This document shows, one piece after another, positions 1 to 8,835 of a stretch of DNA of 64,000 nucleotides. The stretch lies in NCBI GenBank assembly GCA_028280065.1, contig JANQMN010000105.1, forward strand, positions 62,001 to 126,000, read 5' to 3'. The notes beneath the pieces are model-generated. The model was given only the letters and a program-made list of their open reading frames with translations. It ran no database searches and was not told the origin of the DNA. How positions within the stretch are numbered: position 1 is the first letter of the stretch; each line of letters begins with the position of its first letter. The stretch is from Hahella sp. (lineage in GTDB: Bacteria; Pseudomonadota; Gammaproteobacteria; Pseudomonadales; Oleiphilaceae). A program made the translations under genes and the position numbers.

Positions 1-746
1 CGTTGATGAATAAGCTCGATATTAGCGAAGAGACTGTCAATACCTTCAGACATATGATTGAAAAGATGTACATTCAACCGATCAATGAAAATGGGGTGAT
101 TGAACAGTTTGACGGTTATTTTGGCCTTGAGGATGTTACACCGGAAGAACTCGCCACCAGGCTGATCGACAAAGCGGAATATTGGGGTTGGCCCAATGGC
201 GTCGCTGTGCATACCCAGGTGCTCAAACAAGCTGACCTGGTACAGCTTTTTGTGATGCATGATGACTTCGATGAAGACGTGGTAAAGGCGAATTTTGACT
301 ACTATGAACCGCGAACCGAACATGGCTCGTCCTTAAGTCCGGCAATGCACTCGGTTATTGCCAGTAAAATTGGCTACGATGATTTTGCCTACAGGTATTT
401 CGTCAAATCCTGTACGGTTGACCTTTACAATACCAATAAGGCAATCAGCGGCGGAACCTTTATTGGAGGTATTCACACTGCGTCCTGTGGTGCGGTATGG
501 CAAATGGTCGTTTTTGGATTTGCCGGCTTTAGCGTGAGTGACGATACATTGCACTTTAAACCCGCTCTACCGGCTGAATGGGACGAATGTAGCTTCAGGG
601 TCAATCATAAGGCGAACATAGTGGATGTTAAAATGAGCCGCGAATGCATTGTTCTGGAAGGCCATAAGCAAAACATGGCGGCACTAAGAATCGATATTGG
701 TGGGCATGGAATGATGTTGGAGCCAGGACAGTCTGTATCCCGTTAG
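1..746 (+). CDS. Glycoside hydrolase family 65 phosphorylase, C-terminal part
   Basis: This is the last 248 or so codons of a GH65 protein; the reading frame is open across the left edge. GH65 enzymes reversibly phosphorolyse alpha-linked disaccharides such as maltose, trehalose, kojibiose or nigerose in the cytoplasm. The family signature KQADLVQLF is present, followed by YYEPRTEHGSSLSP and the GGTFIGGIHTA stretch of the (alpha/alpha)6 barrel. The last 60 residues form the usual C-terminal beta-sandwich. The catalytic acid Glu lies upstream of the window, so the disaccharide specificity cannot be called. A hairpin follows the stop codon. Family call firm; substrate unknown. Confidence 0.88.
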   Translation, partial: LMNKLDISEETVNTFRHMIEKMYIQPINENGVIEQFDGYFGLEDVTPEELATRLIDKAEYWGWPNGVAVHTQVLKQADLVQLFVMHDDFDEDVVKANFDYYEPRTEHGSSLSPAMHSVIASKIGYDDFAYRYFVKSCTVDLYNTNKAISGGTFIGGIHTASCGAVWQMVVFGFAGFSVSDDTLHFKPALPAEWDECSFRVNHKANIVDVKMSRECIVLEGHKQNMAALRIDIGGHGMMLEPGQSVSR

Positions 747-754
747 CGATGACG

Positions 755-777
755 GAAACCCGGCCGAGCCGGGTTTC
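755..777 (+). terminator. Hairpin after the GH65 gene
   Basis: A perfect inverted repeat, AAACCCGGC / GCCGGGTTT with a 3-base loop (CGA), extended by one more G-C pair, begins 9 bases after the GH65 stop. It carries only a short T tract (TTTCT), so it is a probable rather than a textbook Rho-independent terminator. Confidence 0.6.
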
Positions 778-828
778 TGCTGGCGCATCTATCTGCCAGT
801 AATCAGCCTTTAAGCGAAAAAAGTCTTC

Positions 829-868
829 ATTTCACAGTTATTTCACCTTTGTCCGACATTTAGTTCAC
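829..868 (+). promoter_or_regulatory. Four heptamers at 11-bp steps, candidate OmpR-family operator
   Basis: Heptamers start at 829 (ATTTCAC), 840 (ATTTCAC), 851 (GTCCGAC, a weak match) and 862 (AGTTCAC), at exact 11-bp steps on one helix face. Response regulators of the OmpR/PhoB family typically bind head-to-tail direct repeats with this period. The operon that starts at 921 encodes such a regulator, so autoregulation is a reasonable inference. The repeat and its spacing are seen directly; the binding protein is inferred. Confidence 0.5.
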
Positions 869-889
869 AACCTCCCCGTTAGTCTTTTT

Positions 890-910
890 CCACAATATTC
901 GCAATTGTGG
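890..910. repeat. Inverted repeat over the 5' leader of the efflux operon
   Basis: CCACAAT and ATTGTGG form perfect 7-bp arms around a 7-base spacer, ending just before the ribosome binding site GGAG of the gene at 921. It could be a second operator or an RNA hairpin that affects translation start. Function is not known. Confidence 0.4.
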
Positions 911-920
911 AGATAGTCTG

Positions 921-1187
921 ATGACAACTACCAGTAAACTCATTCCCCCGTTTTTGTTGATCCCCTTACTTGCTCTCAGCTTGCCTGTGCTCGCTAATGA
1001 CGAAGAGGTGATTGCGGCTCACCGGCAAATGTTGCTGGAGAAATTTCCTGGAGCGCGATTCACTGAGTTCGAGATTGACGACTACAAAGGGCAAGAGGTG
1101 TTCGAGTATGAGTTTGAATTTATGGGTAAGGATTATGAAGCCTTTATTACCCGTGAAGGAAAGATTTTACGCTTGGGTTTGGACTAG
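921..1187 (+). CDS. Small periplasmic PepSY-like protein
   Basis: An 88-residue protein with a signal peptide (hydrophobic residues about 8-25, cleavage near VLAND) and one PepSY-like alpha/beta domain. Its pattern, acidic and ending in YEAFITREGKIL, resembles the N-terminal domain of the next gene (SYEAVYGANGQL), suggesting a duplicated module. PepSY domains are found in peptidase inhibitors and in envelope stress systems. First gene of the operon, preceded by GGAG 8 bases before ATG and followed by a gene 18 bases downstream. Its role is presumably sensory or modulatory in the envelope; that is inference. Confidence 0.7.
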   Translation: MTTTSKLIPPFLLIPLLALSLPVLANDEEVIAAHRQMLLEKFPGARFTEFEIDDYKGQEVFEYEFEFMGKDYEAFITREGKILRLGLD

Positions 1188-1205
1188 TTAACAGGGAGAA
1201 GGGTA

Positions 1206-2150
1206 ATGCAAGTTCATTCAATATCAAATCAATACCGGCGGTCAGTTTATCTGTTCGGGTTGCTGACGATAGCAACCGGCCAGGTTATGGCGGAGGTACC
1301 ACAGAACGAGATCGAAAAAGCGCTCGTCAAGGATTATCCCCGAGCGGTTATTCAGGAAATAGAGCGTTTAAGCGACGGTTCCTGGGACGTAGATTTCATC
1401 GAAGACGGTGAAAGTTATGAAGCGGTTTATGGGGCGAATGGCCAGTTGATTTCTGTTCAGAACGAAGACTTTTCCAGCGCCGACTTGTATCTGGGACTTT
1501 ACGCGAGCAATGAAAGTGCCATTTACAAGGGTGCCGATCGAGAGACCGATGTTTATCCGCTAATCTGGTATGACACTGGTGACTTTTATATTCGAGGCCG
1601 CAGTTTAGGCTACCGACTTCTAAAGGGTGAATTTACCCTCGCTGCCGAAATCGACATCGAAATCGGCGAAGGCTATGACCCGGAAGACAGCGACTATTTA
1701 TCCGATATGGATGAGTTAGACCTCCCTGTCAGTGTCGGCATTGTGTTGGAAAAGGAGTTTCCGGTGGCCGAGCTTGAATTTGGTTTATTTGCCGATGTAG
1801 CGGGTGCCCACAAGGGGATGACCGCAAATTTCGGCATAAGCCGCGAATTTGAGTTTGGTAATGATTGGATACTGGAAATCGGCGTTGAAACCTCCTGGCA
1901 CGATTCCAAATACAACGATTATTACTATGGCGTCGCCGAAAAGTTTGCCCGTGCCGACCGGCCGGCCTATGAGGCTGATTCAGGATTTGATATCAGTTTC
2001 GAAACGGCAGTGAGAGGACGTTTATGGGGCAACTGGTACATGCTTTCCGAACTAGAATATGTCACTTACAGTTCGGCCATGAAGGACAGTCCGCTGACCG
2101 ACAAGGACAATCAGACCTCTATATCGATAGGCGTCGCTTATGCGTTCTAA
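1206..2150 (+). CDS. PepSY-like domain fused to MipA/OmpV outer-membrane protein
   Basis: A 314-residue protein with an N-terminal signal segment (about 11-30), a PepSY-like domain (about 31-90) and a MipA/OmpV beta-barrel (about 95-314). Family marks are YYGV followed by RPAY, a DSPLTD motif and a C-terminal aromatic residue (AYAF) as expected for an outer-membrane barrel. MipA/OmpV proteins act as scaffolds or porins in the outer membrane. Strong ribosome site AGGGAGAAGG. The gene overlaps the following TolC-like gene by 11 bases, so they are co-transcribed. The N-terminal extension is not part of the standard family and matches the domain encoded just upstream. Confidence 0.82.
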   Translation: MQVHSISNQYRRSVYLFGLLTIATGQVMAEVPQNEIEKALVKDYPRAVIQEIERLSDGSWDVDFIEDGESYEAVYGANGQLISVQNEDFSSADLYLGLYASNESAIYKGADRETDVYPLIWYDTGDFYIRGRSLGYRLLKGEFTLAAEIDIEIGEGYDPEDSDYLSDMDELDLPVSVGIVLEKEFPVAELEFGLFADVAGAHKGMTANFGISREFEFGNDWILEIGVETSWHDSKYNDYYYGVAEKFARADRPAYEADSGFDISFETAVRGRLWGNWYMLSELEYVTYSSAMKDSPLTDKDNQTSISIGVAYAF

Positions 2151-3696
2151 CCTGTTGAAATTCATGACCTTGTGCGTTGCGGTCGGAGTTGTTGGTTGCG
2201 CCGCGCCGATTAAGCAGAGCCAGCGCAGTGAGGTTACGCAGTTACCCGAAAGCTGGAATGATACACAGGCGGTCGAGGCGCAATGGTTGTTCGATGGTAA
2301 CCCGCAACGACAAGCCGGAGATTCCGGCCGGAACACAGAATTGGTTCCCCCGCTGCCCAGCTTGGAATGGCTTACGGATTTTTCCGATCCTCAATTGCTG
2401 GCATTGGTAGCAACCGCTTTGCAAAGCAATAAGGCGTTGCGAATCCAAAGAATCAACAAGGAAGTCGCGTCATTGAACGTGCAAGGAGTGGCGGCAGTTC
2501 TCTGGCCTGATATGGCAATTGAACTGGACAGCGGGATCACTCGGGGCGTGACCGGGTCCTCTCCGAGTCGGAAAGTCACGTCCAGACAATATTCCGGCAT
2601 ATTGACGACGGAATGGGAACTGGATATCTGGGGTAAGAATCAACAGGCGTTGTCTGCTGCCGAGTATGATCTTCTCGGCGCAGAAACTCTCGTCGCGGCA
2701 ACGGAGCTTTCCATTGCGGGCATGATCAGTAAACACTGGTTCGGTCTGCTTGAACTTGCGCAACAGAACCATATTGAACGGACACGGATTGCAAATCTGC
2801 GGGAAACGGTATCGAATTTACATCGACAGGTTGTCAGGGGACTGGTGCAGCAGTTAGACCTTGATTTGGCGCGCACTGATTTGCGACAGGCCGAAACCCG
2901 GCAAATTGCCATTCAGGGTCAACTGAATCAGGCACGCTATCAATTGCAACCACTTTTAGGGCAGTTCGAGTTAGCCAACCACAAGCTGGATGCCGGACTG
3001 CCGGCTTGGCAGTCCCTGCCGATCATTCAACTCCCGGTAAAACGTCTGCTGGCCAGGCCCGATTTGCAGGCGGCATTCCTCGCAATACAGAGCGCGGATG
3101 CTTTGGCCGCGTCAGCTTATTGGAACCGATTCCCCGGGCTAACACTCACTGCTGATGTCGGCCGCAGCGTCGCCAAATTGCGTGACCTGGATAATCAGCT
3201 TTTTGATGTATCCAATCTGACCGCTAGTATACTCGCTCCCGTGTTTGATGCGGGCTTAAGGAAAGCCGAACAAACCCGTCGCGAAAGACATGCAGAAATC
3301 GAAGCTGTTAAATTCCAACAAGCGCTTTTACAAGCCTTTTTTGAAGTCGAAACGGCAGTCGCCAGTGAATATTTTCTAAAGCGGGAGTATGAGGCTAGCC
3401 ATCGTGCTTTGCAGTCTGCTGTTCACGCAAGTCAGGTGGCAATAGGCGCCTACCAGAAAGGTTTGATTGGAGCGCTTGAATTTCTCGCCATTCAACGTCA
3501 GGAGATTAATTTTCGCTCCCAGCAAGTGGCGCTTCACAAGGCGCTGTTGAATAACAGGGTAGATTTACAAATGGCTTTTGGAGGTTCTTATTCAATAAAT
3601 GCCGTGTCATTGGCAAACAGGTCAGCGGCAAGGGGTATTCCTGTCGAACCTAAGCCAAGCCAACCGGGGAACAGGCCGGAGGTAACGGGGATATGA
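2140..3696 (+). CDS. TolC-family outer-membrane efflux lipoprotein (NodT type)
   Basis: A 518-residue protein with a lipoprotein signal: hydrophobic stretch then VVGC at about residue 20, the acylated Cys. The rest is the two-repeat alpha-helical TolC fold; the second repeat begins near LLARPDLQAAFLAIQSADAL, which contains the common RPD motif of NodT-type outer-membrane factors. It would form the outer-membrane exit duct for the adaptor and pump encoded next. It overlaps the previous gene by 11 bases and the next by 4 (ATGA). Confidence 0.9.
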   Translation: MRSNLLKFMTLCVAVGVVGCAAPIKQSQRSEVTQLPESWNDTQAVEAQWLFDGNPQRQAGDSGRNTELVPPLPSLEWLTDFSDPQLLALVATALQSNKALRIQRINKEVASLNVQGVAAVLWPDMAIELDSGITRGVTGSSPSRKVTSRQYSGILTTEWELDIWGKNQQALSAAEYDLLGAETLVAATELSIAGMISKHWFGLLELAQQNHIERTRIANLRETVSNLHRQVVRGLVQQLDLDLARTDLRQAETRQIAIQGQLNQARYQLQPLLGQFELANHKLDAGLPAWQSLPIIQLPVKRLLARPDLQAAFLAIQSADALAASAYWNRFPGLTLTADVGRSVAKLRDLDNQLFDVSNLTASILAPVFDAGLRKAEQTRRERHAEIEAVKFQQALLQAFFEVETAVASEYFLKREYEASHRALQSAVHASQVAIGAYQKGLIGALEFLAIQRQEINFRSQQVALHKALLNNRVDLQMAFGGSYSINAVSLANRSAARGIPVEPKPSQPGNRPEVTGI

Positions 3697-4976
3697 AGGT
3701 AGCAGGAATTCGGCGGGTTTTGCATTTGGCATTAGTCAGTGTTCCTTTGTTCTTAGCATCGGTTACCGCAGCCTTGTTGTTGGCGACGGGTGCTGATGAC
3801 GATGATATCGGCTTCGCAATTGACTCGGCGGAAAGGCACTTACGGACGATTAAACTTGAGCGGGAAAGCCTGGAACTTTCATTGACTGCCTATGGCGAAG
3901 TCAGAGCGGCGCAGAGTACAGTGTTGAAGGCCGAAGTCATGGGCAAAGTGATTGATATTAATCCGGCACTGGAATCCGGATACCCATTGTCCAAAGGCGA
4001 GGTGCTGGTTCGCATCGAAGACTGGGAATATCGCCAGCAATTGGCGCAGGCCAGGGAAAACCTGGCGCATGCAAGACTTACCTTGGCGGAAGAGGAAGCC
4101 CGCAAGGCCCAAGCAGAAGAGGACCTTGCAAGTCTACCCGAAGAAATGCAAACCGCACTGGCATTTCGCAAACCGCAAATGCAGCTTGCCCAGGCGCGTG
4201 TTGCATCCGCTTTAGCAGAGGTGGAGCTGGCCCGACAGAACCTGGAACGGACTCAGGTTCTTGCTCCCTACGATGGATTTGTCACCCGGCGGCTTGTGAG
4301 TTTGGGCGATTATCTCTCACAAGGAGACGAAATCCTGGAAATCTACCAGGGTGAACGTTTGCTGATCGACACCGCCTTATCAAAGTTCCAAGTAAGCCAG
4401 CTAAACCATATGGCGCAAGCCGTCGATGGAGAAAGTCCGCGTGAACGCTCCGGTTCGCTTCCGGGACTGCAGGTAACGGTAGAAGATGATTGGGGTTCGG
4501 ATCTCTATCGTTATGAAGTGAACGACATATTGTTCGGCGCAAAGCTGCATCCCCAGAGCAGGCAACAGCCGGTGACACTGACGCTTGAGCAACCTGAAAA
4601 AGCCGGGCAACGACAACTGTTGCCAGGCAGTTCCGTGACCACGTTATTTGCCATGGGAAGGCTAAAAGATGTATTTCGTTTAAGCAAGTCAACTCTTTCT
4701 GATTTCCAACCAGGTTTGTTTGCAGATGCTGAGACGTCCGCGGGCTCTTGGTTGGATCTGCCTGTACTAAATCAGCAGGAAGAGGTGGTAGAACAGCGCT
4801 TACGGGTTGTCTACCAAACTCAAACAGATTTGTATTTACGGCCAAATAATGCAATGCAAACGATGAATTTGGTCCTCAACTCACCCGAGTTGAAAAACAA
4901 CAGCATAGAGCATTTATCCCATCTAGCTGCCGGGCAGGAAAAAGCAGCGGGCCGGGAGGTCAGTCATGTTTTTTGA
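3693..4976 (+). CDS. Periplasmic adaptor (HlyD/AcrA membrane fusion protein)
   Basis: A 427-residue membrane fusion protein. One N-terminal transmembrane segment (about 10-30), then the split biotinyl-lipoyl domain (GEVLVRIEDWEY and APYDGFVTRRLVSLGDYL), separated by an alpha-helical hairpin rich in Ala, Glu and Gln. It links the RND pump to the TolC-like duct. The ATGA overlap with the upstream gene and an 11-base overlap with the downstream pump show translational coupling. Substrate cannot be told from the sequence. Confidence 0.9.
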   Translation: MKVAGIRRVLHLALVSVPLFLASVTAALLLATGADDDDIGFAIDSAERHLRTIKLERESLELSLTAYGEVRAAQSTVLKAEVMGKVIDINPALESGYPLSKGEVLVRIEDWEYRQQLAQARENLAHARLTLAEEEARKAQAEEDLASLPEEMQTALAFRKPQMQLAQARVASALAEVELARQNLERTQVLAPYDGFVTRRLVSLGDYLSQGDEILEIYQGERLLIDTALSKFQVSQLNHMAQAVDGESPRERSGSLPGLQVTVEDDWGSDLYRYEVNDILFGAKLHPQSRQQPVTLTLEQPEKAGQRQLLPGSSVTTLFAMGRLKDVFRLSKSTLSDFQPGLFADAETSAGSWLDLPVLNQQEEVVEQRLRVVYQTQTDLYLRPNNAMQTMNLVLNSPELKNNSIEHLSHLAAGQEKAAGREVSHVF

Positions 4977-7900
4977 AAGGTTGATTCGGTTTTTTCTGCA
5001 CCATCCTGTGGCGGCTAACCTATTGATGGGATTGTTGTTGCTACTGGGGTTAAGGAGTTTGTTAACCATTCCCCAAGAGATATTTCCGGAATTTCGCCCG
5101 CCGGAAATACACATTGAAGCCGAGCTCCCCGGCGCCAACGTTGAACGGGTTGAGAAAACCATCCTGTTGCCTATTGAACGAGCCTTGAAAGGCGAAAAAG
5201 GGATTCAACAAGTGGTGGCCAATGCAACGGCGGGAAAGGCGGAAATTCGTCTTGAACTGAGCCGCGATTATTCTCGGGAAGAATTACTCGGCACGGTGAA
5301 AAGCCGGGTGGAAGGTATTGATAGCTTGCCAAATGCGTTGGAGGGATTGGTCATCACTCCCCGGGACGATCGTACCCAGTTGCTGTGGTTGCACTTAACC
5401 GGTGGTCAGCTCCATGAGATGTTACCGACGGCAGACCGGTTACAGCGGCAGTTACATCTGCAATCTTTTGTCAGCCGGGTGGAGATGGTTGGCGTCGGGG
5501 AACAAGAGCTGGAAATCATTGCCGACCCTGACCAACTGTATGCCCTGGGTTTGACTTTAGGCGATCTGAAGCTGCAACTTGCGGCAAACAACCTGGATCT
5601 CGATGCCGGTTTTATGCGTTCCAATGAGCGTATCGGCATTGCAGTAAGAAATGAGTCAGCGGAGATAAGCCGGCTTCAGACGTTACCGATTTCGCTGCAG
5701 AATTCCAGCCAAACCATTCCATTGGGCGAAATAGCAGAAGTTCAGTATCGTACCAAGGAACCTGGTAGCCTAAGCCGCTTGAACGGCGATCCGGCAATCG
5801 GTTTTGCGGTCTACCGGCATACCGGCGCTGACCCGCTAGCCACAGTGGCGCAGCTTAGTAATTTTCTGGAAATCTTCAATAGCGGTTTACCCCCAGGCTG
5901 GAAAACGGTCCTATGGTTAGACGAATCCCGTGAACTTGCGTCCCGGTTATCGCTGCTCACCAAGAACGGTTTATTCGGACTCCTATTAGTGCTGGGAATA
6001 CTGCTCTTCTTCACCCATTGGCGTATCGCCGTTTGGGTCGCCGCAGGTATTCCGGTTGTCTACCTGGCGGCTTTTTGGGCAATGAACATACCCGGTATCG
6101 GCTTGACGCTTAATGTCATTACCTTATTCGGTTTTTTGATCGTTAGTGGAATTCTGGTGGATGATGCCCTGGTGGTCAGCGAAAGTATCTACTCCCAGTA
6201 TCAAGCGGCAAGTTCCAAGCAAGTATTGGGGACTGATGATCATGCCCAGCGAATTACCCAGGCGACATTGGCAGGTATTCGTCAGGTTGCCGCACCGGCG
6301 GTGTTCGGTGTACTGACTACCATCGCCGCATTTATGCCGCTTACCATGCTGGAAGGAGATTTGGGGCATGCGATTGGAGCAGTGGCGTTGGTTATTATAC
6401 TTTGCCTGTTGTTTTCGATTGTCGAATCCAAATTGATATTGCCCGCCCATCTGCACCATGGTTTTCTGCGCCATGGCAAACTACCTGCCGAGCATAACCG
6501 ATTGGCGTCGAGACTCTTGGAATCCTTGAGAAGGAGATACCAACGTTTGTTGCGATGGAGTCTCGACAGGCCCGGCTTGATAATCAACATAGCGTTAGGT
6601 TGCCTGATTATTACCTTTGCTGCGGTTAGCTCCGGATGGGTACGGACAACGATGATTCCGAATATTGCTGATTTCGAATTGGAAGCAGAAATTGTCGCAC
6701 CGGTAAATGCCGTTTTGGCGGATCAAGATCGGGTGACGGCAATGGTTGAAGGCGGTTTATTTAAGGCTAATCAGGAACTGCAGAATAAATATCGACTGGA
6801 TTATCCTCCCATGGCCAACCTTTATGCCGTGCGTGACACAGACAATCGCATTAGTCTCAACGCCGAACTCACGCCGGTGAATGAGAATCCAGTGTCATTA
6901 ACGAAGTTTGTAGCGGCTTGGCGTTCTCACATTCCCTCATTGCCTACAGGTTATAGCTTGAGTCTTTCCGCCACGGCAGAACCTGAAGACGGTATTAATG
7001 TTCAGCTTGAAGGAGTCGAGTTGAAAACCTTGGTCGATGCAGCAGAGGAGCTAAAGGATATTCTCGGCAGTTATCCCGGAGTGATGGATATTCGGGATAA
7101 TTATGGTGCGAAGCAGCAGGAATATCGGTTGGTGTTGACCGAAGAAGCGAAAGCCATGGGAATTAGTCTTGATGAACTTTCTCAAGCTTTGCGCGCAGCG
7201 GTATATGGCCTGGAAGTGCAGCGTTTGCAGCTTCCTGACCGGGAAGTCCAGATTAATCTGCGATATCCGGAGGGTCATAGAGACCAGCTTACCGATATCG
7301 CCAATCTGCAGATTCGGCACAGCGGGCAGTGGTTTTTATTAAATCAGCTGGCTGACTTCGCACCGGATGCTTCGTTAACCTCCATTACCAGAGTCAACGG
7401 GCAACGGGCGGTCAATGTCTTCGCGAGTAATGATGATTCATTGGCAACCGCCGACCAAATTATGGATAGTCTGGAAGACGGTTACCTTGAATCCTTAGTG
7501 GCCCGCTATCCTGGGTTGACCTATCGAGTGGAAGGGGAGGCCAGAGAATCGGAGGAAGTACAAGCTAGCTTGGTGATTGCCGCACTTCTCGCATTCTTCA
7601 GCGTCTTCGCCCTGCTGGCATTGCCTCTAGGTTCGTTTAAAACGCCGCTATTGGTGATGGCAGTCGTGCCCTTTAGTCTCATCGGGGTTGTGTTGGCCCA
7701 TGTTCTGATGCATATACCGCTCAATATTATGTCGTTTTTTGGCGCGATTGCCTTGGTTGGAGTACTAGTGAATGACAGTCTGGTGTTGTTATACCAATAC
7801 AAGGTTAATCTATCTGCCAAAAATAGCGGAAAAGCTATACGCGAGGTTCTTATCGATACATGCCGACAACGTTTTCGCCCGATTTTGATCACATCCGTCA

Positions 7901-8124
7901 CCACGTTTCTTGGTGTAATGCCGATTATTTTCGAAACGGATCCGGAAGCGCAATGGCTGATACCCATTGCCCTTTCCTTGGGTGTAGGCATTCTCTTCGG
8001 TACCCTTATCACGCTGGTGATTTTACCTGCCCTGGTTATACTGACCAGTGCCAAGCTTGGTCGATTGCCGCTGCAAGTCAGGTTATCCGAGGACTTGAGA
8101 TCTCCTTTTCTAACAGGCCGTTAA
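4966..8124 (+). CDS. RND-family efflux pump, inner-membrane permease
   Basis: A 1052-residue AcrB-like permease: TM1 at the N-terminus, large periplasmic loop, TM2-6 block, second loop and TM8-12. The TM4 proton-relay pair is present as LVDDALVV (Asp399, Asp400). In TM10 the position of the AcrB lysine (Lys940 in E. coli) is Asn936, followed by Asp937 (VLVNDSLVLLY), so the relay differs from AcrB. It should export hydrophobic or amphiphilic compounds using the proton gradient. The stop abuts the response-regulator ATG with no gap. Confidence 0.9.
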   Translation: MFFERLIRFFLHHPVAANLLMGLLLLLGLRSLLTIPQEIFPEFRPPEIHIEAELPGANVERVEKTILLPIERALKGEKGIQQVVANATAGKAEIRLELSRDYSREELLGTVKSRVEGIDSLPNALEGLVITPRDDRTQLLWLHLTGGQLHEMLPTADRLQRQLHLQSFVSRVEMVGVGEQELEIIADPDQLYALGLTLGDLKLQLAANNLDLDAGFMRSNERIGIAVRNESAEISRLQTLPISLQNSSQTIPLGEIAEVQYRTKEPGSLSRLNGDPAIGFAVYRHTGADPLATVAQLSNFLEIFNSGLPPGWKTVLWLDESRELASRLSLLTKNGLFGLLLVLGILLFFTHWRIAVWVAAGIPVVYLAAFWAMNIPGIGLTLNVITLFGFLIVSGILVDDALVVSESIYSQYQAASSKQVLGTDDHAQRITQATLAGIRQVAAPAVFGVLTTIAAFMPLTMLEGDLGHAIGAVALVIILCLLFSIVESKLILPAHLHHGFLRHGKLPAEHNRLASRLLESLRRRYQRLLRWSLDRPGLIINIALGCLIITFAAVSSGWVRTTMIPNIADFELEAEIVAPVNAVLADQDRVTAMVEGGLFKANQELQNKYRLDYPPMANLYAVRDTDNRISLNAELTPVNENPVSLTKFVAAWRSHIPSLPTGYSLSLSATAEPEDGINVQLEGVELKTLVDAAEELKDILGSYPGVMDIRDNYGAKQQEYRLVLTEEAKAMGISLDELSQALRAAVYGLEVQRLQLPDREVQINLRYPEGHRDQLTDIANLQIRHSGQWFLLNQLADFAPDASLTSITRVNGQRAVNVFASNDDSLATADQIMDSLEDGYLESLVARYPGLTYRVEGEARESEEVQASLVIAALLAFFSVFALLALPLGSFKTPLLVMAVVPFSLIGVVLAHVLMHIPLNIMSFFGAIALVGVLVNDSLVLLYQYKVNLSAKNSGKAIREVLIDTCRQRFRPILITSVTTFLGVMPIIFETDPEAQWLIPIALSLGVGILFGTLITLVILPALVILTSAKLGRLPLQVRLSEDLRSPFLTGR

Positions 8125-8835
8125 ATGGTGCTTGAACAAGATAGTTCTGTCGAGATTCTTCTGGTTGAAGACAACCGGGATATCGCTGAAAACATTATCG
8201 AATTTCTAGAGAAGCGTAGTTTTAGCGTTGATTATGCCGCTTCCGGTCTGCCGGCCCTTGCTCTGTTAAAACAGTATCGGTACAGGCTGCTTATTCTGGA
8301 TGTCATGTTGCCGGATATGGATGGTTTTCATCTGGCGATGAAAATCCGGCATGCCCTGAAAATAGATACACCTATTCTGTTTCTCACGGCTCGCGATACG
8401 CTGGACGATAAGCTCCAGGGTTTTGCCGTCGGGGGTGACGACTACCTTACCAAGCCTTTTGCCTTGGAAGAACTTGCCGCCAGGGTAAATGCCTTCTCCA
8501 AACGCGCCGCGGGCAAGGTTGTTGATGCGATTGAGCTTGGCGGTTGGCGAATTGAAAACGGCAATTATCGGGCTTTTTATGCGAACACTCCGGTCAAGCT
8601 CACCCGGATTGGGTTTAAGCTATTGCGAACCTTGGTTGCCAACCAGCCGAATGTCGTGCTTCGATCAGAGATGGAACGGGTGATTTGGGGAGATGACCCA
8701 CCCGACAGCGATGCGTTGCGCAGCCATGTGTTTGCCCTTCGTAAAGCCATCTCCAAGGTAACTTCCGATACCCGTATCGAAACGGTACATGGCATAGGAT
8801 TTCGGCTAATCATGGCGAATCAAGAAGCGCAATGA
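8125..8835 (+). CDS. OmpR-family response regulator
   Basis: A 236-residue regulator. Receiver domain (about 9-120) with acidic pair EDN, phospho-acceptor Asp59 (LILDVMLPD), Thr88 and Lys110 (LTKPF). The C-terminal winged-helix DNA-binding domain (about 135-232) ends in ETVHGIGFRL, the usual trans_reg_C signature. It starts one base after the pump stop codon and overlaps the kinase by 4 bases. It likely controls this operon through the 11-bp-spaced repeats at 829-868. Confidence 0.93.
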   Translation: MVLEQDSSVEILLVEDNRDIAENIIEFLEKRSFSVDYAASGLPALALLKQYRYRLLILDVMLPDMDGFHLAMKIRHALKIDTPILFLTARDTLDDKLQGFAVGGDDYLTKPFALEELAARVNAFSKRAAGKVVDAIELGGWRIENGNYRAFYANTPVKLTRIGFKLLRTLVANQPNVVLRSEMERVIWGDDPPDSDALRSHVFALRKAISKVTSDTRIETVHGIGFRLIMANQEAQ

